This document shows positions 1 to 5,583 of a stretch of 8,650 nt of DNA, one piece after another (positions within the stretch are counted from its first letter, which is position 1; each line of letters begins with the position of its first letter). A program made the translations under genes and the position numbers. The DNA comes from B21-G16 sp003644825 [NCBI: Candidatus Zhuqueibacterota bacterium] (lineage in GTDB: Bacteria > SM23-31 > B21-G16). The DNA lies in contig QNDJ01000046.1 of the NCBI GenBank assembly GCA_003644825.1, forward strand, positions 1-8,650. Reading direction: 5' to 3'. The notes beneath the pieces were generated by a model. That model searched no databases. It was given only the letters and a program-made list of their open reading frames with translations, and was not told the DNA's origin.

Positions 1-7
1 AAATTAT

Positions 8-36
8 TTGATATTGTTTTTTAAATTTAATATTAT
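8..36 (+). promoter_or_regulatory. Putative sigma-70-type promoter of the S9 peptidase gene
   Basis: TTGATA at 8-13 and TATTAT at 31-36 each match the -35 and -10 consensus at five of six bases, with an ideal 17-bp spacer. Transcription would start near 43 and leave a leader of about 68 bases before the ATG at 111. The region is very AT-rich, so chance matches are common; this is inference from sequence only. Confidence 0.4.
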
Positions 37-110
37 AAATAAACTAATTCAAGTAAAAATTAGGATATACACCAGATAAAAAACAATTAAACTTAAGGAG
101 GTGAATTTCT

Positions 111-2129
111 ATGTTCACAAAAAAATATATAATTCCTCTCATATTTATACTGAGTGTTTTTACAATTTCATTTGCCCAGGAGAAAAGTGGTTTACCTGTT
201 AAAGCATATTTAGAGTGGAGAAATGTCGGAGACCCACAAATAAGCCCCTGTGGAAAATTGATTATTTACACCTATAGCTGGTATGATAAAATAGAGGATA
301 AATCATATCAGAACTTATGGATTGCGTCAACAGAAAGTGGTGAAATAAGGCCTCTCACCCAGGGTAAATATCGGGATTCCTCACCAAGATGGTCACCGGA
401 TGGAAAAAGAATTGCCTTCATTTCGAACAGAACAGGTAAGTCCCAAATCCACGTTAAATGGTTAGATACAGGGCAGGAAGCCGTAATTACCGATGTTCTT
501 CGTGGTCCCGGAAATATTCAGTGGTCTCCTGATGGAAAATACATAGCATTTACAATGAGTGTGCCGGGAAAACCTGAACCTGGAATCAGGATACCATTCA
601 AACCAAAAGGTGCAAAATGGGCAAAACCACCAATTGTCGTTAAAAAATTAAGGTGGCGAAGAGATGGTAGTGGATATGTGAGAAATCAAACCACCCATAT
701 TTTTATTGTTCCATCAACTGGTGGCGCAGCCAGGCAGGTAACAAAAGATGATTACGACAGTAGTGCACCAATGTGGATGCCAGACGGAAAGAAAATCCTG
801 ACCTCCGGTGACCACAGACCAGATGCAGAATACCAGCTTGATGGCGGAGAAATATTCAGTGTAGATGTTGAAACGGGAGAATTTACTCAACTAACAAGCA
901 GAAGTGGTCCCGACTACAGTCCTGTTCCTTCACCCAGCGGAAAATACATAGCATATACTGGATATGATTACAAACACTGGAGTTATACCGTTAGAAAACT
1001 CTATATTATGAACAGTAATGGTGGCAATTCTAAAGTTTTAACCACTCACCTTGATAGGGATGTTAGAAATGTTGTATGGGCACCTGACGAAAGCGGTTTA
1101 TATTTCACTGTTCAGGACAGAGGCTTAACAAATATATATTTTTCGGACCTCAGTGGAAATTGTAAAAAAATAACAGATGGTTACTTTCAAATTTCGAGGT
1201 TTACAATCTCAAATACAGGCCAGATTGCGGCAACTATATCATCACCAGAAGATCCAACTGATATATACACTTTTTCAATCAATAACCCTTCAAAAATAAA
1301 AAGAATAACAAACGTAAATGAAAATTTACTGGTTAACTATAAACTTGGAGAATTAGAAGAAATCTGGTATAAATCCTTTGATGGGAAAAAAATCCAGGGA
1401 TGGATAATAAAACCACCATATTTTGATCCTTCTAAAAAATATCCTTTAATTCTTTACATTCATGGTGGTCCACATGCGATGTATGGTGTTCGCTTCAATT
1501 CGGAATTTCAGATGCTTGCCGCCAGAGGATACGTGGTATTATATACAAACCCAAGAGGAAGCACAGGATATGGTCAGGAATTCGGAAACATAATCCAGTA
1601 TCACTACCCGGGTGATGATTTCAAAGATTTAATGGCAGGTGTCGATGAAGTCATAAAAAGAGGATATATCGACGATAAAAAACTATGTGTTACCGGTGGC
1701 AGTGGCGGAGGTTTATTAACAGCATGGGTTATTGGCCACACCAATAGATTCTGTGCTGCTGTTTCTCAATACCCAGTAACAAACTGGATTACCGAAATAG
1801 GAACAGCTGATGCAGGTTATTACTTCGGCTCTGTATGGATGGATGGTATGCCCTGGGAAAATCCAGATTTCTACATAAAGAGGTCTCCCTTATTTTATGC
1901 AAAAAATTTCAAAACGCCAACAATGATTATCACAGGAGAAGAAGATTATAGAACCCCTATTGCCGAATCCGAAGAACTCTATCACGCTCTTAAAGCACAA
2001 AAAATTGATGCCGTATTAATCAGGGTCCCCGGAGAACCACACGGCGCAGCAAGAAGATATATCAGCCATAGAATCGCTAAAGTTTTATATATAATTGACT
2101 GGTTTGATAAGTACACTAAAAAGAAATAA
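111..2129 (+). CDS. Exported S9-family (prolyl oligopeptidase-like) serine peptidase with TolB-type beta-propeller
   Basis: This 672-residue protein should hydrolyse short peptides outside the cytoplasm. Residues 1-22 form a Sec signal peptide (KK, a hydrophobic core, then S-F-A before Q23). Residues about 35-400 carry TolB/WD40-like blades, seen as repeated W-(S/M/A)-P-D-G-K motifs near 94-99, 138-143 and 222-227 and degenerate copies near 45, 274 and 323. The C-terminal alpha/beta-hydrolase domain (about 415-670) has the oxyanion motif HGGPH at 451-455, NPRGSTGYG at 480-488, the nucleophile elbow GGSGGG with Ser531, Asp612 in GEEDYRTP and His644 in GEPHG. The catalytic triad is therefore complete and the length is normal for S9C-type acylaminoacyl/dipeptidyl peptidases. 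The elbow lacks the frequent GxSYGG tyrosine, a variant I believe is known in this family. A strong AAGGAGGTG at 95-103 supports the start. It appears monocistronic. Exact cleavage specificity cannot be read from the sequence. Confidence 0.93.
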   Translation: MFTKKYIIPLIFILSVFTISFAQEKSGLPVKAYLEWRNVGDPQISPCGKLIIYTYSWYDKIEDKSYQNLWIASTESGEIRPLTQGKYRDSSPRWSPDGKRIAFISNRTGKSQIHVKWLDTGQEAVITDVLRGPGNIQWSPDGKYIAFTMSVPGKPEPGIRIPFKPKGAKWAKPPIVVKKLRWRRDGSGYVRNQTTHIFIVPSTGGAARQVTKDDYDSSAPMWMPDGKKILTSGDHRPDAEYQLDGGEIFSVDVETGEFTQLTSRSGPDYSPVPSPSGKYIAYTGYDYKHWSYTVRKLYIMNSNGGNSKVLTTHLDRDVRNVVWAPDESGLYFTVQDRGLTNIYFSDLSGNCKKITDGYFQISRFTISNTGQIAATISSPEDPTDIYTFSINNPSKIKRITNVNENLLVNYKLGELEEIWYKSFDGKKIQGWIIKPPYFDPSKKYPLILYIHGGPHAMYGVRFNSEFQMLAARGYVVLYTNPRGSTGYGQEFGNIIQYHYPGDDFKDLMAGVDEVIKRGYIDDKKLCVTGGSGGGLLTAWVIGHTNRFCAAVSQYPVTNWITEIGTADAGYYFGSVWMDGMPWENPDFYIKRSPLFYAKNFKTPTMIITGEEDYRTPIAESEELYHALKAQKIDAVLIRVPGEPHGAARRYISHRIAKVLYIIDWFDKYTKKK

Positions 2130-2165
2130 CAAAAAAAGAATATCACTTCAGTGCTCTGTTTCGTT

Positions 2166-2189
2166 AAAAAGGGGGTACTTTTTCTTAAA
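2166..2189 (+). terminator. Weak terminator-like hairpin after the S9 peptidase gene
   Basis: AAAAAG at 2166-2171 can pair with CTTTTT at 2178-2183 around a GGGGTA loop, about 37 bases past the stop codon; the T-rich right arm would double as the U tract. The stem is almost all A-T, so this is a weak candidate. Confidence 0.25.
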
Positions 2190-2400
2190 ATAATTATTTC
2201 ATTACCATTATGAGACCTGAAGACCTCATTCTGTCTGAAAACTTTGTATTAACTGGCACGGATGCTTGTCCTGTAAATGTAATTGAATAACAAACTACTG
2301 GCAGGTATCCTTGCACAAACTATAAGTAAAGCATCCCAGTATAAAATGCAGGTCAGGTATCCCTGTCTGTTATTTATTAAATAACGCTATAATATTGAAA

Positions 2401-2574
2401 AGATTGCTTCGACCCGTATGGGTCTCGCAATGACAGTATGGTGAGGATTGTTTCAACACTGTATAGGGGACTCTTAATGACAGGCTGGAGAGATTGCTTT
2501 GACCTTAAATTGATTTTGTCAATAACACACTGGTAGAAACCGATTTGACTCTGAATGGCATCTCTCAATGACAG
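2401..2574 (+). repeat. Tandem cluster of REP-like palindromic repeats (about 45-bp period, partly decayed)
   Basis: The best unit is 2401-2436: ATTGC (2403-2407), GACCC (2411-2415), loop GTAT, GGGTC (2420-2424), GCAAT (2427-2431), then GACAG. This makes a two-part stem with an asymmetric internal loop (TTC against TC). A decayed unit follows at 2444-2483, a truncated left half at 2491-2504 (13 of 14 bases identical to the first) and another decayed unit at 2541-2574. The 3' tag AATGACAG recurs at 2429, 2476 and 2567, spaced 47 and 91 bases, which fits a period of about 45. I recognise the general GATTGC...GCAATGACA pattern as a dispersed repeat common in many bacterial genomes, but cannot assign a named family. 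Confidence 0.7.
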
Positions 2575-2634
2575 ACATCAGTTAGATTTATTAATATAAT
2601 AATTTAATGTTTAAAATGATACCTACTATTTTTC

Positions 2635-2663
2635 ATTGCGAGCCCCGTATGGGGCATGGCAAT
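2635..2663 (-). repeat. Intact REP-like palindrome, inverted relative to the cluster at 2401-2574
   Basis: ATTGC (2635-2639), GCCCC (2642-2646), loop GTAT (2647-2650), GGGGC (2651-2655) and GCAAT (2659-2663) form a perfect two-part stem. On the minus strand it has the same 3-versus-2 internal loop as the unit at 2401-2436. The inner stem differs by a compensated base pair (GCCCC/GGGGC against GACCC/GGGTC), which suggests selection for the folded form, or duplication of an already folded element. Confidence 0.7.
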
Positions 2664-2811
2664 CCTTTGATTTTATAAATAAATATTACAGCACTATAAT
2701 TCTATTCTGGTGGTGATATTCTGGGGATTAGTATATACAACGTTATGCTAATTTCACGAATTTATGATTAAAAAATATCTGTGTTATAATTGTTGTTAAA
2801 TTAATTTTTTT

Positions 2812-2878
2812 GCCGCTACTAATGGAGCTCTTTTTTATCTTTTTCTATTTTGCTACAAATATTTAACCTATTGAGGTT
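2812..2878 (+). repeat. Paired mini-hairpin element, probably a second dispersed repeat family
   Basis: Two small hairpins flank a T-rich linker. The first is GCTAC (2815-2819), loop TAAT, GGAGC (2824-2828), with one A-G mismatch. The second is AACCT (2865-2869), loop ATTG, AGGTT (2874-2878), preceded by CTACAAATATTT. From memory, intergenic sequences of the form GCCGCTCC-TAAC-GGAGC ... CTACAAATATTTAACC ... GGTT recur in Bacteroidetes and related uncultured genomes. Only one copy is in this window, so repeat status rests on that recollection. Confidence 0.4.
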
Positions 2879-3204
2879 CTTTTGAAGGAACAATGAATTA
2901 CACAAATTTATGTATAAAAATTATTCTTTAGTTATTTTCTGGTGTGTTGTTATGGTTTAATGTATGAATATATAAAGTTTGCATTTTTACAGGCTGTGTG
3001 AAAATTCATTATGGAAGGGCAGAGATGCACGTCCTATGAGAATGATTGGTCACCTTCAGGATAGAATACTCTATCTCAACGATCAGTGACTCCCGTTCTA
3101 CGGATGTAATTAAGAATGAGATATGTAAAAAGTTGCAGTTAAGTCACCTTAACAAAAGCAATAAAGTATGTATAAGAACACAAAATGTAGTCAAGTTAAC
3201 TGAC

Positions 3205-3238
3205 AAAAAAGCCAGGAGGTAAGGCATCCATACCTGCC
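3205..3238 (-). terminator. Terminator-like hairpin downstream of the lipoprotein gene
   Basis: On the minus strand AGGTA (3235-3231) pairs with TACCT (3221-3217), with possible GG/CC extension around a bulge, and a run of six T follows at 3210-3205. It lies about 215 bases past the stop at 3452, far for a dedicated terminator. The stem is short. Confidence 0.25.
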
Positions 3239-3247
3239 CAAAGACCT

Positions 3248-3273
3248 AAAAATACTCTAAAACCAGAGTTTTT
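3248..3273. terminator. Possible bidirectional terminator hairpin
   Basis: ACTCT (3254-3258) and AGAGT (3265-3269) pair around AAAACC, flanked by five A on the left and four or five T on the right, so either strand would end in a U run. With a five-pair stem it is weak; its position between convergent genes is suitable. Confidence 0.25.
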
Positions 3274-3311
3274 ACATAATCTCCTTCCAGGTTGCAACAA
3301 TCTGAGAAGCA

Positions 3312-3363
3312 GGATTAAGCAGAGCATTCTTCTTTACAGTATTAAGATTGCTCTGCTTAATCC
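3312..3363. repeat. Long inverted repeat (15 perfect pairs, 20 pairs with one mismatch)
   Basis: GGATTAAGCAGAGCA (3312-3326) is the exact reverse complement of TGCTCTGCTTAATCC (3349-3363). After one T-T mismatch, four more pairs (TCTT/AAGA) continue the stem, leaving a 12-base loop at 3332-3343. No T run follows on either strand, so it is not a standard intrinsic terminator. It starts 88 bases past the lipoprotein stop codon. It may be a tiny non-autonomous element or a 3'-end stabilising hairpin. Confidence 0.65.
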
Positions 3364-3451
3364 CATGGATATACCTGAATTTATTATAGGATGGATTTCA
3401 CACTCTATTATTGTGATGGCATTTATACCTGCAATACGCTCACAAATTTAA

Positions 3452-3835
3452 TCAATCCTTGCTGGAATAGAATCTGAAGTCATGGGTTTTAGTGTATCCT
3501 GCCATAACCGTTCCTCTGTAGTATTGAGTCCAGGATCTTGTTATTGGATTTTCAGCCCTTACCCTGTAATTATACGATCCCCTCATTTCTTTAATTTTAA
3601 ACAGATACTGTCCATTTTCATCAGTTGCAATAGTTGAGGAAGACCATACAAGCTGGGTACCAACATCTGAACCTCTGACCCTTGCATATCCATACTCAAC
3701 CCTCACATTCGGTGTAGGCTGGTCATCGACATACACTATTCCTTTAATCGTACAGAAACCACCCGATTCACTATTTGTTCCTTTACTACAAAAGGCAAAA
3801 AGCAAAATAATAAAAACAAACTTAAGTTTCTTCAT
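3452..3835 (-). CDS. Small probable lipoprotein with a carboxypeptidase-regulatory-like domain
   Basis: This 127-residue protein starts with a short export signal (MKKLKF, then a hydrophobic stretch) ending at Cys16 in L-F-A-F-C-S. Cys16 is a likely lipidation site, though Phe at -1 is not typical of a lipobox. Residues about 27-125 resemble one beta-sandwich of the carboxypeptidase-regulatory-like/transthyretin type: G-I-V-Y-V-D-D-Q-P-x-P-N-V near 33-45, and T-D-E-N-G-Q-Y-L-F near 71-79, followed by Y-x-V-x-A. Such domains usually sit in larger surface proteins; here one stands alone, so it is probably an envelope-anchored protein of unknown role. A very G-rich site (GGGGGAGGGGG, 3843-3853) precedes the ATG. 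TATAAT on the minus strand (3893-3888) could be a -10 box, without a clear -35. The gap to the upstream aminotransferase is 85 bp, so the genes may or may not be co-transcribed. Confidence 0.75.
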   Translation of the reverse strand: MKKLKFVFIILLFAFCSKGTNSESGGFCTIKGIVYVDDQPTPNVRVEYGYARVRGSDVGTQLVWSSSTIATDENGQYLFKIKEMRGSYNYRVRAENPITRSWTQYYRGTVMAGYTKTHDFRFYSSKD

Positions 3836-3920
3836 TTATTATCCCCCTCCCCCATATAAAATTTAATTTAAATAAATATTTCATATTATTATAAGAGATT
3901 GCATATTAATGATTCTAAAC

Positions 3921-5192
3921 TTATCTGGACTTTACAAGGTCATTCAGGATTTCGAGGGCAAGGTCTATTTCTTCAAAACTATTGTAAATGTGAGTCGACA
4001 GACGAATCCAGTTATAGCCATATTCAGCAACAAGCCTGTAATAAATTTTCCCTTTTTCTTTAAGGGCTTTTCCTATTTCCTGATGTGTGAATCCATCAAT
4101 GGAGAAACTACAGGCACCTGAATTCATATCATCTCTCATCGGAGTTTTAAGCTGAAGTCCTTTAATTTTAATCAGATTTTCTCTCAGATACCTGTTTAAC
4201 TGTCTTATTCTTTTTTCTATTCTATCCTTTCCAATAGCATTTTGAAATTCAACGGCTTTCCATAAACCATAAATTAGCTGGTCATTTCTCGTTCCAACCC
4301 TGTTAAATCGTTCAGCTTTAAGGCTTAAATCATCCCAGCCACCGCTTGCAATTGTTGTCCACAACCTATCAGCCATATCTTCCTTAATAAACAGGAGTCC
4401 AGTTCCTTTTGGTGCACACAACCATTTATGAGTGCTGGTAGCATAAAAGTCACAACCAAGGTCATGGATATTAACGTTCAACATTCCCGGTGGGTGTGCC
4501 CCATCCACAACAAGAATTACACCTTTATCCCTGCACAATCTTGAAAACTCTTTAACAGGAAAAAGTAGACCCGTTGTAAAAGTAACATGACAGATACTGA
4601 TAACCTTTGTTTTCCTGGATATTGCGTCATTGAAAGGATTCAGAAGGTCTGCTGGTTCTTTCGGCGGTGCAGGAAGTGATATCCGCTTTATAATACACCC
4701 ATATCTTTTTGCTTTCAGCTCCCACATACATAACCCACCCACATGTTCATGGGTTGTAGTAAGGATTTCGTCCCCGGGTTTCAGGTCAAGACCATTGGCA
4801 ACAAAGTTCATTCCTTCAGTTGTATTTCTTGTAAAAACGAGCTCATCAGTGTTAATTCCTATAAAATCTGCCACATCCTTTTTAAGCTTTTTCCAGTCCC
4901 AGCCAAACCCTTCAAAAAACTGTTCTCTTTTAATCATTTTTTCAAAAACAGCATTCATAACATACATAGGAACACTACCAGCCGTACCTGTATTAAGATA
5001 AACACCGCCTCTAATATAAAACTGTTTTCTAACCATTTTCCAGTAATCTTCATCAAAGGGAGAAGATGGTGTTTTGAGTTCTTTCAGCATAGACTCACTA
5101 TCTCTTGAAAAAAGTTTCATTCCCTTAACTAATGGTATACCAAGCATATTTGAGGCTAAAGCGGCTTTTAAAAAGGTTCTTCTGCTGAACAT
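3921..5192 (-). CDS. Tat-exported class V aminotransferase (isopenicillin-N-epimerase/cysteine-desulfurase-like PLP enzyme)
   Basis: From the ATG at 5192 the protein has 423 residues. Residues 3-9 read SRRTFLK, a textbook twin-arginine motif, followed by a hydrophobic stretch to about 22, so the folded, cofactor-loaded enzyme is probably exported. The rest is a fold-type I PLP protein of the class V group: TRNTTEG at 121-127 (cofactor phosphate region), THEHVGG at 147-153, VVDGAHPPG at 228-236 with Asp230 for the pyridine nitrogen, STHKW with the Schiff-base Lys256, GTRN at 300-303, and IRLSTHIYN near 396-404 with the likely carboxylate-binding Arg397. Length and motif order fit isopenicillin-N epimerase-like proteins, but racemase, lyase and transaminase activities all occur in this family and the substrate cannot be told. 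A longer reading from TTG at 5210 is possible but would swallow the ribosome-binding site. A possible promoter and the origin-like region lie upstream. Confidence 0.9.
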   Translation of the reverse strand: MFSRRTFLKAALASNMLGIPLVKGMKLFSRDSESMLKELKTPSSPFDEDYWKMVRKQFYIRGGVYLNTGTAGSVPMYVMNAVFEKMIKREQFFEGFGWDWKKLKKDVADFIGINTDELVFTRNTTEGMNFVANGLDLKPGDEILTTTHEHVGGLCMWELKAKRYGCIIKRISLPAPPKEPADLLNPFNDAISRKTKVISICHVTFTTGLLFPVKEFSRLCRDKGVILVVDGAHPPGMLNVNIHDLGCDFYATSTHKWLCAPKGTGLLFIKEDMADRLWTTIASGGWDDLSLKAERFNRVGTRNDQLIYGLWKAVEFQNAIGKDRIEKRIRQLNRYLRENLIKIKGLQLKTPMRDDMNSGACSFSIDGFTHQEIGKALKEKGKIYYRLVAEYGYNWIRLSTHIYNSFEEIDLALEILNDLVKSR

Positions 5193-5196
5193 ATTT

Positions 5197-5204
5197 CCTC
5201 CTTT
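5197..5204 (-). promoter_or_regulatory. Ribosome-binding site that fixes the aminotransferase start at 5192
   Basis: AAAGGAGG on the minus strand ends four bases before the ATG at 5192-5190. The alternative TTG start at 5210 would place this site inside the coding region, and it would add six residues ahead of the Tat motif. The ocd-family gene shows the same short spacing. Confidence 0.85.
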
Positions 5205-5220
5205 ACTCAATTTTATTAGA

Positions 5221-5251
5221 ATAATAAACCTGTGTTAGCAATATTTGTCAG
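5221..5251 (-). promoter_or_regulatory. Possible promoter of the aminotransferase gene
   Basis: On the minus strand CTGACA (5251-5246) resembles a -35 box and TATTAT (5226-5221) a -10 box, but the spacer is 19 bp, longer than ideal. A start near 5214 would leave a short leader carrying the ribosome-binding site. Confidence 0.25.
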
Positions 5252-5359
5252 AAATCATTTTTAATATAAACAAATAAATTATAAAATCAAGGATATTATA
5301 TAAACCCGGTTTCAGTTTTATAAACTAAAATCCAGTATAATAATAAAGAAAAGAAGAAA

Positions 5360-5368
5360 TTATCCACA
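5360..5368 (+). promoter_or_regulatory. Perfect consensus DnaA box
   Basis: TTATCCACA matches the classical high-affinity DnaA box at all nine positions. It lies in an AT-rich stretch about 150 bp from the tandem boxes. Confidence 0.65.
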
Positions 5369-5513
5369 AAGTAAATGTATAAACAGTTTTACTTATAGAA
5401 AAGGTTTAAAGACAGCCTGAAGTATGAATTCAAGCTCAAAATAAGGCTAAATTTATAAAAAATAACAGAGAATACTATCAGAAAAGAAAATACCTTAATA
5501 CTACTGAGGGGAG

Positions 5514-5533
5514 TTATCAACAAGTTATCAACA
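5514..5533 (+). promoter_or_regulatory. Tandem pair of near-consensus DnaA boxes
   Basis: TTATCAACA occurs at 5514-5522 and again at 5525-5533, same orientation, start-to-start spacing 11 bp (about one helical turn), so both would face the same side of the DNA. Each differs from TTATNCACA at one position. A GC-rich block (GAGGGGAG, 5506-5513) abuts the first box, with TTAATACTACT at 5495-5505 beyond it. Confidence 0.6.
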
Positions 5534-5555
5534 TTGTATCAGGGCATAAAATGAA

Positions 5556-5571
5556 TGTTTCACGTGAAACA
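5556..5571. promoter_or_regulatory. parS: Perfect parS site (ParB/Spo0J binding site)
   Basis: TGTTTCACGTGAAACA is identical to the widely conserved 16-bp chromosomal parS consensus; the palindrome extends to 18 bp with A5555 and T5572. ParB loads here and spreads, and SMC is recruited for origin segregation. It lies 12 bases past the mnmG stop codon and 22 bases from the nearest DnaA box. No parA or parB gene is in the window. Confidence 0.9.
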
Positions 5572-5583
5572 TCAGCTCAACAG

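Larger units (their letters stand above)
2130..3451. other. Long repeat-rich intergenic region between convergent genes
   Basis: About 1.3 kb lies between the 3' ends of the S9 peptidase (+) and the small lipoprotein gene (-). I find no credible gene: the only ORF of note (63 codons, minus strand, 2377-2568) is a translation of the repeat cluster. The region contains the REP-like cluster at 2401-2574, its inverted copy at 2635-2663, a paired mini-hairpin element at 2812-2878, a nested palindrome at 3049-3090, a 20-pair inverted repeat at 3312-3363 and several weak terminator-like hairpins. CAGGTATCC also recurs at 2302-2310 and 2354-2362. The stretches 2665-2811 and 2880-2990 are AT-rich and show nothing further. 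Confidence 0.75.
5193..5583. other. Putative chromosomal replication origin (oriC) region
   Basis: This 391-bp gap has no plausible gene. It carries a perfect DnaA box at 5360-5368, two tandem near-consensus boxes at 5514-5533 and a perfect parS at 5556-5571, with AT-rich stretches (for example 5255-5300 and 5449-5466) that could serve for unwinding. It directly follows mnmG (gidA), a gene often found at bacterial origins. Weaker box-like sequences with two mismatches occur at 5318-5326 and, on the minus strand, 5374-5382. The dnaA gene is not in view, and origins in many phyla lie next to dnaA instead, so this is an inference from the combination of signals. Confidence 0.6.

Noticed and set aside
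2377-2568. 63-codon minus-strand ORF
   Set aside because: It is a translation of the REP-like repeat cluster (SLRDPYGSKQSFQ comes from the palindrome) and has no convincing ribosome-binding site.
2401-2574. CRISPR-like array
   Set aside because: The repeats are themselves palindromic and decayed, and the gaps are too short and irregular to be spacers.
2995-3403. Possible IS remnant bounded by GTGTGAAAAT (2996-3005) and ATTTCACAC (3395-3403)
   Set aside because: Only about eight bases match as inverted ends, no target duplication is visible, and no transposase fragment is seen between them.
3909-5108. Three plus-strand ORFs of 70-123 codons opposite the aminotransferase
   Set aside because: They are antisense shadow frames over a well-conserved PLP enzyme, with biased F/S/K-rich composition and no family motifs.
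5193-5583. Intrinsic terminator after mnmG
   Set aside because: The only strong palindrome is the loopless parS site; no hairpin followed by a T run was found.
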